From positions 1 to 9,005 of the forward strand of contig CAKUHV010000074.1 in NCBI GenBank assembly GCA_934659445.1: a stretch of 9,005 nt of DNA. Direction: 5' to 3'. Positions within the stretch are counted from its first letter, which is position 1; the number at the start of each line of letters is the position of its first letter. The translations under genes were made by a program, and so were the position numbers. Origin of the DNA: an uncultured Oscillospiraceae bacterium. GTDB taxonomy: Bacteria > Bacillota > Clostridia > Oscillospirales > Oscillospiraceae. The notes beneath the pieces are model-generated. The model was not told the DNA's origin, ran no database searches, and worked only from the letters and a program-made list of their open reading frames with translations. Below, one piece after another: positions 1 through 5,307 of the stretch.

Positions 1-1425
1 GAGAATTTTCAATCCCGGCTGGGCTTTCTGCTGGTGAGCGCCGGCTGCGCCATCGGCATCGGCAATGTCTGGAAGTTCCCCTATGTCACCGGCGCCAACG
101 GCGGCGGTGTATTCGTCCTGTTTTACCTGCTGTTTCTGATCATCATGGGTGTGCCCGTTCTGACCATGGAGCTGGCCGTGGGCCGGGGCAGCCGGAAAAG
201 CGCCGTGCAGGCCTATCAGGCGCTGGAGCCCCGGGGCAGCCGCTGGCACATCCACGGCTGGTTCTGCGTCATCGGCTGCTACCTGCTGATGATGTACTAC
301 ACAACGGTGTCCGGCTGGATGCTGGGCTATTTCTTCAAGTTTGCCGCCGGCAGCTTTGACGGCCTGTCCGGAGAGGCTATCGACGGCGTGTTCGGCGCCA
401 TGCTGGGCAGCGCCGGCGAGATGACCGTCTGGATGGTGCTGGTGGTGGTGCTGGGCTTCCTGGTGGTCAGTCTGGGCCTTCAGGGGGGGCTGGAGCGCAT
501 CTCCAAGTACATGATGCTGTGTCTGCTGGCCCTGATGGTGGTGCTGGCCGCCCGCAGCGTGACCCTTCAGGGGGGCGGCGAGGGCCTGCGCTTCTACCTG
601 CTGCCCGACTGGGACCGGGCCAGAGAGATGGGGTTGGGCAACGTGATCGTGGCCGCCATGAATCAGTCCTTCTTTACTCTCAGCCTGGGCATCGCCGCCA
701 TGGAGATCTTCGGCAGCTACATGGATCGGCAGCACTCCCTGCCCGGCGAGGCCGTGCGCATCTGTGCCCTGGACACCTTTGTGGCCGTTATGGCCGGTCT
801 GATCATCTTCCCCGCCTGCTCCGCCTTCGGGGTGGAGACCACTCAGGGCCCACCCCTGATCTTCATGACCCTGCCCCGGGTGTTCGCCGACATGGCCGGC
901 GGCCGGCTGTGGGGCGCCCTGTTCTTCCTGTTTATGACCTTTGCCAGCTTTTCCACGGTGATCGCCGTGTTCGAGAACCTGCTGGCCAACTGCATGGACA
1001 ACTTCGGCTGGAGCAGAAAGAAGGCCGCGTGGGTCAACTGCGCCTTCATCCTGATCGCCAGCCTGCCCTGCCTGCTGGGCTATAATGTGTGGGCGGAGTT
1101 CCGCCCCTTCCTGGGCAAGGATGTGCTGGACTGCGAGGACTTTATCGTCAGTCAGCTGCTGCTGCCTTTGGGTTCTCTCATCTACCTGCTGTTCTGCGTC
1201 AGCAAGTGGGGCTGGGGCTATGACAAGTATCTGGACGAGGCCAATACCGGCAAGGGCCTGAAGTTCTCCCGCAGCCCGCTGCTGCGGGGCTACCTGCGGT
1301 ATGTGCTGCCCCTGCTGATCCTGGTGATCCTGACGGTGGGCCTGCCCAACACTGTGTGGCGGCTGGGCGTGGCCGCGGCGGTGGTGCTGCTGGTGATCCT
1401 GATGGCCAACCGGAGCAAGAACTGA
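1..1425 (+). CDS. Sodium-dependent transporter, NSS (SNF) family, 5'-truncated by the window edge
   Basis: This is an integral membrane symporter of the neurotransmitter:sodium symporter family (LeuT, TnaT and MhsT are bacterial examples), which import amino acids or related amines with Na+. The frame is open from base 1 and begins E-N-F-Q-S-R-L-G-F, which matches the region just before helix 1, so probably only 5-15 codons are missing. Helix 1 carries the family signature GIGNVWKFPYVTGANGGG (Lys where many members have Arg), followed by GVPVLTMELAVGRGS in helix 2. Many hydrophobic segments follow, and the length of 474 visible codons fits an 11-12-helix protein. The V-S-A-G at base 34 is internal, not the start. 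The gene ends 22 bases before a terminator and converges on the metal ATPase. The substrate cannot be told from sequence. Confidence 0.93.
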   Translation, partial: ENFQSRLGFLLVSAGCAIGIGNVWKFPYVTGANGGGVFVLFYLLFLIIMGVPVLTMELAVGRGSRKSAVQAYQALEPRGSRWHIHGWFCVIGCYLLMMYYTTVSGWMLGYFFKFAAGSFDGLSGEAIDGVFGAMLGSAGEMTVWMVLVVVLGFLVVSLGLQGGLERISKYMMLCLLALMVVLAARSVTLQGGGEGLRFYLLPDWDRAREMGLGNVIVAAMNQSFFTLSLGIAAMEIFGSYMDRQHSLPGEAVRICALDTFVAVMAGLIIFPACSAFGVETTQGPPLIFMTLPRVFADMAGGRLWGALFFLFMTFASFSTVIAVFENLLANCMDNFGWSRKKAAWVNCAFILIASLPCLLGYNVWAEFRPFLGKDVLDCEDFIVSQLLLPLGSLIYLLFCVSKWGWGYDKYLDEANTGKGLKFSRSPLLRGYLRYVLPLLILVILTVGLPNTVWRLGVAAAVVLLVILMANRSKN

Positions 1426-1447
1426 GCGACCGGAATAAGACAAACAA

Positions 1448-1474
1448 GGCGGCGCGCCCGAAGGGCGCGCCGCC
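1448..1474. terminator. Bidirectional rho-independent terminator between convergent genes
   Basis: A perfect 12-bp stem (GGCGGCGCGCCC, 1448-1459) and its complement (1463-1474) enclose a 3-base GAA loop. On the plus strand it is followed by a T-rich tract (TGTCTGTTCTGCTTT), and on the minus strand by TTGTTTGTC. It lies between the stop of the transporter at 1425 and the stop of the ATPase at 1488, so it probably ends both convergent transcripts. Confidence 0.85.
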
Positions 1475-1487
1475 TGTCTGTTCTGCT

Positions 1488-3401
1488 TTACTTTGCCCGC
1501 AGCATCCGTCCGGCGTTGAGGATCGCCAGCACGCACACGCCCACATCGGCGAACACGGCCATCCACATATTGGCCCGGCCGATGGCGGACAGGCCCAGCA
1601 CCAGGAACTTGATGCCGATGGCGAAGACGATGTTCTCCCTGACGATACGCATGGTCTTGCGGGCGATGGCCACCGCCCGGGGCAGCTTGGTCAGGTCGTC
1701 ATCCATGAGCACCACGTCGGCGGCCTCGATGGCGGCGTCGGAGCCCATGGCGCCCATGGCCACGCCGATGTCCGCCCGGGACAGCACGGGGGCGTCGTTC
1801 ACGCCGTCGCCCACGAACAGCAGGGTGCGGTTGGGGGCCTTCTCCTTCAGCAGCCGCTCAACCTGCTCCACCTTGTCCCCGGGCAGCAGCTGGGCGTGGA
1901 CCTCGTCCACCCCCACCTGGGCGGCCACGGACTGGGCAACGGCCTGGGCGTCGCCGGTGAGCATCACCGTGCGGCGCACCCCGGCGGCCTTCAGGTCCTT
2001 CAGGGCCTGGGCGGCCTCGGCCTTGATCTGGTCGGCGATGACGATGTGTCCGGCGTACTGCCCATCCACGGCCACGTGGATGATGGTGCCGTCGTGCTTG
2101 CAGCTCAGGGTGATGGGCACGCCGATCTTTTCCATCAGGCGGGCGTTGCCCGCGTAGATCTCGCGGCCGTCCACGGTGACATGCATCCCGTGCCCGGCGA
2201 TCTCCTCCGAGGCGGAGATGCGGTCCAGAGAGGGCAGCTCTTTGCACGCCCGCAGGATAGACTGGGCGATGGGATGGTCGCTGGAGCGCTCAGCCAGAGC
2301 GGCGTACTCCAGCAGCTGCTGCTCGCTCATCTCCTGGGGGTGGACCACGGAAACCTCGAAGCTGCCCTTCGTCAGGGTACCGGTCTTGTCAAAGACCACG
2401 GTGTCGGCCTCGGCCAGTGCTTCAAGATAGTTGCCGCCCTTCACCAGAATGCCCTGACGGGAGGCCCCGCCGATGCCGCCGAAGAAGGACAGGGGAATGG
2501 AGATGACCAGAGCGCAGGGGCAGGACACTACCAGGAAGGTCAGGGCCCGCTGGAGCCAGTCCAGCCACCCGCCGAAGCCCAGCACAGGGGGCAGCACCGC
2601 CAGAGCCAGAGCGGCGTATACTACGGCGGGGGTGTAGTACCGGGCGAACTTGGTGATGAAGTTCTCCGCCTTCGCCTTCTTGGAGGCGGAGTTCTCCACC
2701 AGATCCAGGATCTTGGACACGGTGGACTCGCCGTAGGGTCTGGTGACCTTCACGTGCAGTAGGCCGGACAGGTTGACGCAGCCGCTGATGACTTCGTCCC
2801 CGGGCTTGACGGAGCGGGGGAGAGACTCGCCGGTCAGGGCGGCGGTGTCCAGAGTGGAGCTGCCCTCCAGCACTGTGCCGTCCAGAGGCACCCGCTCGCC
2901 GGCCTTGACCACGATGGTGTCGCCCACGGCCACCTCGTCCGGGTCTACCTGTACCAGCTGGCCCTCCCGCTCGATGTTGGCGTAGTCGGGGCGGATGTCC
3001 ATCAGGGAGGAGATGGACTTGCGGCTGCGGCCCACGGCCACGGACTGGAACAGCTCGCCCACCTGATAAAACAGCATCACGGCGACGCCCTCGGCCAGCT
3101 CTCCGCAGCCCACGGCGCCCACGGTGGCCACCGCCATCAGGAAGTTTTCGTCAAATACCTGTCCGTGGGCGATGTTGCGCACGGCGCGCCACAGTACGTC
3201 CCAGCCCACCAGAAGGTAGGCTGCCGCGTACAGGGGCCACATGGACAGGGAGAAGGCGGCGGTGCCGTCCTGCGCCGCATGGCTGACGCTGAGGAAGGGG
3301 AGCGGGCCGGACAGCCAGATGGTGGGCAGCAGCCTGGCCGCCGCCAGCAGGGCGGCGGAGACAAGGATGCGGGCAAGCATCTTTTTCTGCTTTCTTGTCA
3401 T
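1488..3401 (-). CDS. Heavy-metal-translocating P-type ATPase (Cd/Zn/Pb class, P1B) without N-terminal metal-binding domain
   Basis: This ATP-driven cation exporter of 637 aa acts in the cytoplasmic membrane. Visible elements in order are the actuator motif TGES (190-193), the transmembrane ion site SCPCAL (Cys294-Pro295-Cys296), the phosphorylation loop DKTGTLT (Asp338), the P1B-specific HP motif SSDHP (376-377), GHGM (403-406), TGD (482-484) and the hinge GDGVNDAP (531-538). Near the C-terminus, Lys598 (GIKFL) and Asp619 (FADVG) match the positions that mark Zn/Cd/Pb pumps such as ZntA and CadA rather than copper pumps. The protein begins directly with membrane helices: the CxxC domain usual in CadA/ZntA is absent and is supplied by a separate gene upstream. 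AAGGAGG at 3411-3417 stands 9 bases before the ATG. A palindromic repeat separates it from its operon neighbour. Exact metal range is inferred; cadA/zntA-like. Confidence 0.95.
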   Translation of the reverse strand: MTRKQKKMLARILVSAALLAAARLLPTIWLSGPLPFLSVSHAAQDGTAAFSLSMWPLYAAAYLLVGWDVLWRAVRNIAHGQVFDENFLMAVATVGAVGCGELAEGVAVMLFYQVGELFQSVAVGRSRKSISSLMDIRPDYANIEREGQLVQVDPDEVAVGDTIVVKAGERVPLDGTVLEGSSTLDTAALTGESLPRSVKPGDEVISGCVNLSGLLHVKVTRPYGESTVSKILDLVENSASKKAKAENFITKFARYYTPAVVYAALALAVLPPVLGFGGWLDWLQRALTFLVVSCPCALVISIPLSFFGGIGGASRQGILVKGGNYLEALAEADTVVFDKTGTLTKGSFEVSVVHPQEMSEQQLLEYAALAERSSDHPIAQSILRACKELPSLDRISASEEIAGHGMHVTVDGREIYAGNARLMEKIGVPITLSCKHDGTIIHVAVDGQYAGHIVIADQIKAEAAQALKDLKAAGVRRTVMLTGDAQAVAQSVAAQVGVDEVHAQLLPGDKVEQVERLLKEKAPNRTLLFVGDGVNDAPVLSRADIGVAMGAMGSDAAIEAADVVLMDDDLTKLPRAVAIARKTMRIVRENIVFAIGIKFLVLGLSAIGRANMWMAVFADVGVCVLAILNAGRMLRAK

Positions 3402-3444
3402 AGGGGGTTCCCTCCTTGAACGAAAGGGGAGCGCCGCAGCCCCA

Positions 3445-3593
3445 ATATCATTAAGCTAAGGGCTTTGTCATTGCGAGCCAGTCCGCAGACTGGCGCGGCA
3501 ATCCGCTTTTTCTAACGTTTTAGATGCGGATTCCCACGGCAGTGACATCGGTCACTGCCTCGGAATGACAGGTTTTGCTTAACTAAATGACAT
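3445..3593. repeat. Three-armed palindromic repeat element (REP/MITE-like) inside the metal operon
   Basis: The core is 3467-3569. Its ends GTCATTGCGAG (3467-3477) and CTCGGAATGAC (3559-3569) pair over 10 of 11 bases. Inside are three arms: CCAGTC/GACTGG (3478-3493), a long central arm CGCGGCAATCCGC / GCGGATTCCCACG (3494-3506 with 3526-3538) tipped by TCTAA-CGTT-TTAGA (3511-3524), and CAGTGAC/GTCACTG (3540-3557). Outside the core, 3445-3460 and 3578-3593 are inverted copies of each other at 13 of 16 positions, which suggests the true ends of the element. No convincing target duplication was seen. Known relatives starting TCATTGCGAG are scattered in many bacterial genomes; membership of such a family is inferred from the motif. 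Confidence 0.8.
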
Positions 3594-3619
3594 GGGCCAC
3601 AGATCTCCCCTTCTCAGGT

Positions 3620-3841
3620 TTATTTTACAAGGATCTCGCAGTCGGGCTCGATCTTCTTGCAGGCCTTTACCGCCTGCCTGACCACCTCGTCAAACTTGTC
3701 GTCGGCGGCCTCGATCATCATCTTCTGGCCCAGAAAGTTCACGGCGGCGTCGGTCACCCCGTCGATCTTCCGGATGGCATCCTCCATTTTGGCGGCGCAG
3801 TGGGCGCAGTCCAGATCCTCCAGCTTAAAGGTCTTTTTCAT
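3620..3841 (-). CDS. Free-standing heavy-metal-associated (HMA) domain protein, likely Zn/Cd metallochaperone
   Basis: This small cytoplasmic protein of 73 aa consists of one ferredoxin-like HMA domain. The metal-binding loop is D-C-A-H-C (Asp11, Cys12, Cys15). An acidic residue just before the first Cys, as in the DCxxC loop of ZntA/CadA N-domains, fits Zn/Cd/Pb better than Cu(I), for which CopZ-like proteins usually have MxCxxC. The stretch GVTDAAVNF is the typical second strand of the fold. Two further cysteines (61 and 68) lie in the C-terminal part. AAAGGAG stands 8 bases before the ATG. The gene lies between the repressor and the ATPase on the same strand, and the ATPase has no HMA domain of its own, so this protein probably supplies that domain in trans. 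Metal choice is inference. Confidence 0.9.
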   Translation of the reverse strand: MKKTFKLEDLDCAHCAAKMEDAIRKIDGVTDAAVNFLGQKMMIEAADDKFDEVVRQAVKACKKIEPDCEILVK

Positions 3842-3877
3842 CGTAAACGCTCCTTTTACATTGTGATCGGTATGTAT

Positions 3878-3895
3878 CCGGGGCGCGCGCCCCGG
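3878..3895. other. Perfect 18-bp GC palindrome between repressor and HMA genes
   Basis: CCGGGGCGCGCGCCCCGG equals its own reverse complement. It lies 9 bases past the repressor stop and about 36 bases before the HMA start. In the transcript it would form a 7-bp GC stem with a 4-base loop. No T-tract follows on the minus strand, so it is more likely an intercistronic stability or processing hairpin than a terminator. Confidence 0.5.
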
Positions 3896-3904
3896 GGGAT
3901 CGGC

Positions 3905-4267
3905 TCACTCGCAGATGTGCTCCATGCCCTGGGACAGGATACGGGCCACATGGCCGTCGGCCAGGGAGTAGTAGACGGTCTTGCCCTCCCGGCGGAACTT
4001 GACCAGCTTGCTGTTTTTCAGCACCCGCAGCTGGTGGGACACGGCGCTCTGGGTCACGTCCATCAGCCCGGCGATGTCGCACACGCACAGCTCCTCTACC
4101 TCCAGCAGGGCGTACAGGATCTTGACCCGGGTGCTGTCGCCGAAGATCTTGAACAGCTCGGCCAGATCATAGAGTACCTCCTCCCGGGGCAGCTTCTCCC
4201 GCACCTGACGGATGGCCTCGGGGTGGAGCTCCTCCTCCTGACAGATGGGGATATTTTCCTGCATCAT
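3905..4267 (-). CDS. ArsR/SmtB-family metal-responsive repressor (CadC-like)
   Basis: This winged-helix dimeric repressor of 120 aa is expected to leave its operator when it binds Cd, Pb or Zn. Two metal sites can be read. The alpha-3 site is ELCVCD (Cys61 and Cys63) with Cys9 in the N-terminal arm. The alpha-5 site is Asp104, His106, His117 and Glu120, with the same D-x-H...H-x-x-E spacing known from SmtB and CadC. The recognition helix is TQSAVSHQLRVLKNSKLV. The ATG at 4267 is chosen because AGAAAGGAG (4275-4283) stands 7 bases ahead of it; an in-frame GTG at 4291 would place that ribosome site inside the gene, and the second ATG (4264) remains possible. It is the first gene of the ATPase operon and so probably represses itself, the HMA protein and the pump. 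Confidence 0.93.
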   Translation of the reverse strand: MMQENIPICQEEELHPEAIRQVREKLPREEVLYDLAELFKIFGDSTRVKILYALLEVEELCVCDIAGLMDVTQSAVSHQLRVLKNSKLVKFRREGKTVYYSLADGHVARILSQGMEHICE

Positions 4268-4274
4268 GCTCCAT

Positions 4275-4283
4275 CTCCTTTCT
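4275..4283 (-). promoter_or_regulatory. Ribosome binding site that fixes the repressor start
   Basis: AGAAAGGAG on the minus strand, 7 bases before the ATG at 4267. It decides against the longer GTG start at 4291. Confidence 0.8.
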
Positions 4284-4291
4284 GTGAACAC

Positions 4292-4307
4292 ATGAATAAT
4301 TGTTCAT
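4292..4307. promoter_or_regulatory. Probable SmtB/CadC-type operator
   Basis: ATGAA-TAATTG-TTCAT is an inverted repeat with a 6-base centre, of the TGAA-N6-TTCA type known for SmtB/CadC/CzrA operators. It lies just downstream of the predicted -10 box of the repressor gene, around +7 to +22 of the transcript, where bound repressor would block initiation. That the repressor binds here is inference from motif and position. Confidence 0.65.
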
Positions 4308-4320
4308 TTATTGTGACGTT

Positions 4321-4349
4321 ATGGTACTCCTTTGTATGCCCGTTGTCAA
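4321..4349 (-). promoter_or_regulatory. Promoter of the repressor-HMA-ATPase operon
   Basis: On the minus strand, a perfect -35 box TTGACA (4344-4349) is followed after exactly 17 bases by TACCAT (4321-4326), a 4-of-6 match to TATAAT. The transcript would start near 4314 and run through the operator into the repressor gene. Confidence 0.7.
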
Positions 4350-4375
4350 GGGGATATACAGAAAAATTTGAACTC

Positions 4376-4483
4376 TTTTATTTTCTCCCAATTCTTTTTT
4401 TGTGTTCCCCGCCCCCGCAGGGGGTGGGGAACACTGATATTTCTTCTGCAAAGGAACACAAAATGAAATTGGGATTTTATTTT
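4376..4483. mobile_element. MITE-like repeat, copy 1, with 9-bp target duplication
   Basis: The element is 4385-4474 (90 bp). Its ends are inverted repeats of about 22 bp: TCCCAATT... at 4386 and ...AATTGGGA ending at 4474, continuing inward to GTGTTCC and GGAACAC. Inside is a strong hairpin GTGTTCCCCGCCCCC-GCA-GGGGGTGGGGAACAC. The 9 bases TTTTATTTT stand on both sides (4376-4384 and 4475-4483), as expected of a target-site duplication, although AT-rich repeats can arise by chance. It has no coding capacity. It lies between the repressor promoter and the promoter of the first lipoprotein. A second copy is at 8803-8891, with four substitutions and one T indel between the two. Confidence 0.78.
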
Positions 4484-4494
4484 AAGGGGAAAGC

Positions 4495-4503
4495 TGATAT
4501 AAT
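4495..4503 (+). promoter_or_regulatory. Extended -10 promoter for the first lipoprotein gene
   Basis: TG-A-TATAAT has a perfect -10 box (4498-4503) with the extended-10 TG. The -35 region is weak: TTTTAT at 4475-4480 gives a 17-base spacer. Those bases are the right-hand target duplication of the MITE-like element. The transcript would start near 4510, leaving a leader of about 110 bases in which only a small CGGC-TTTT-GCCG hairpin is visible. Confidence 0.6.
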
Positions 4504-4605
4504 CGGGAAGAAAACCACAACGAAAAATATTTTTTCAGAAAATGGGGAACCTTTTCTGTGTGGAACGTCTATCTATCCCGAACGGCTTTTGCCGCGGAAA
4601 ACACA

Positions 4606-4612
4606 AAAGGAG
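4606..4612 (+). promoter_or_regulatory. Ribosome binding site that fixes the first lipoprotein start
   Basis: AAAGGAG stands 7 bases before the ATG at 4620. It shows that the in-frame ATG at 4542 is not the start, since only the later one puts the signal peptide at the N-terminus. Confidence 0.85.
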
Positions 4613-4619
4613 TTATCAG

Positions 4620-5129
4620 ATGAAAAAGTTTTTGACCCGGGCCCTGCTGCTGGCCCTATCCCTGACCCTGCTGGCCGGCTGCGGCAGCGGGAAGGGGGAC
4701 GCCTCCTCCGACAGCGAGAAGAATGTGGATCTGTCCGCCTTTGCCCAGGATGAGATCAAGAAGTATGAGAGCATGGATCTGCTGTCCAAGATGGATGACG
4801 AGGTGGTGGATACCTTCTACCCCGAGCTGAAGAAGATGGACGACCAGGAACTGCTGGTGTATATGTGTGAGCGGGACCCCGCCCCTGTGGGGGACTTCGT
4901 GCTGGTCAAGGCGGCCTCCTCTGAGGATGTGGACACCGTGAAGCAGCTGCTGCAGGACCGCATCAACTATATGGTGGGGGACGGAAACGGCCCCGGCGGC
5001 GCCTGGTACCCCGAGCCCACCGAGATGTGGGAGAATCAGTCCCGCATCGTCGCCAACGGCAATTATGTGATGCTGGTGGTGAGCGAGGACTGTGACAAGG
5101 TCGTTGAGGACTTCAACGCCCTGTTCTAA
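4620..5129 (+). CDS. DUF4358-like lipoprotein (short paralogue)
   Basis: This secreted, lipid-anchored protein of 169 aa has no established function. The signal peptide MKKFLTRALLLALSLTLLAGC ends in the lipobox LAGC (Cys21), followed by a short Ser/Gly/Asp-rich spacer. The mature part from about residue 36 is one compact domain resembling DUF4358, with DTFYPEL, MCERDPAPVGDFVLVK, DVDTVKQLLQDRI and the C-terminal GNYVMLVVSEDCDKVVEDFNALF. It is a close paralogue of the next gene: about 64 of 88 residues are identical at the C-terminus by my hand count. The gene has its own promoter and a strong terminator after its stop, so it is probably a separate transcript. Proteins of this type are often found near MBOAT and DHHW genes in Firmicutes, as here, hinting at a shared surface role. 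The family name is from recall, not a search. Confidence 0.88.
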   Translation: MKKFLTRALLLALSLTLLAGCGSGKGDASSDSEKNVDLSAFAQDEIKKYESMDLLSKMDDEVVDTFYPELKKMDDQELLVYMCERDPAPVGDFVLVKAASSEDVDTVKQLLQDRINYMVGDGNGPGGAWYPEPTEMWENQSRIVANGNYVMLVVSEDCDKVVEDFNALF

Positions 5130-5145
5130 GCGAAAAACGGATCTG

Positions 5146-5177
5146 AAAAGCTCCCGCGGAGCGCTGCGGGAGCTTTT
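5146..5177 (+). terminator. Rho-independent terminator after the first lipoprotein gene
   Basis: AAAAGCTCCCGC (5146-5157) and GCGGGAGCTTTT (5166-5177) form a perfect 12-bp stem with an 8-base loop, ending in a T-run to 5178. It starts 17 bases after the stop codon. Confidence 0.88.
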
Positions 5178-5202
5178 TGAGACCGGCCCGCTGCACAATG
5201 CC

Positions 5203-5280
5203 CGATCCTTTTCCCCCTCCCCGTCCCCGCAGGGGGCGGGGGCATGGTTCTCCGTCTCCCGGAGAAGGCAAAATGGAATT
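5203..5280. repeat. Possible diverged relative of the MITE-like repeat
   Basis: This stretch holds CCCCGTCCCC-GCA-GGGGGCGGGG, nearly the same central hairpin as the two clear copies, then a second hairpin TTCTCCG-TCTCC-CGGAGAA. It ends GGCAAAATGGAATTG, which resembles the right end CACAAAATGAAATTG of copy 1. The terminal repeats are degraded and no target duplication is visible. It could be an old copy or an unrelated GC-rich hairpin. Confidence 0.4.
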
Positions 5281-5307
5281 GACAACTACATAAAAGGAGT
5301 CTGACTT

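Noticed and set aside
1356..2762. 468-codon plus-strand frame opposite the ATPase
   Set aside because: It is Gly/His/Gln-rich, starts inside the transporter gene and crosses the terminator hairpin. It is a shadow of the ATPase gene.
4268..4291. GTG start giving the repressor 8 more residues
   Set aside because: The strong AGAAAGGAG site would lie within the coding sequence and just ahead of the ATG at 4267, which fits much better.
4400..4432. Central GC hairpin of the repeat as a terminator
   Set aside because: No T-run follows on the plus strand, and the same hairpin occurs as an internal part of a repeat with defined ends. A weak terminator effect on the minus strand, where an A/T-rich tract follows, cannot be excluded.
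4542..4619. Upstream in-frame start adding 26 residues to the first lipoprotein
   Set aside because: There is no ribosome site before it, and it would bury the signal peptide. The ATG at 4620 has AAAGGAG at good distance.
3587..4753. 388-codon plus-strand frame across the HMA and repressor genes
   Set aside because: It runs through a repressor, a promoter region and a mobile repeat in one frame, and the translation has no recognisable domain.
5279..5284. Perfect TTGACA before the second lipoprotein, as a -35 box
   Set aside because: A -10 box 17 bases downstream would fall on the start codon region (CTTATG), and no TATAAT-like sequence is present at a usable distance.
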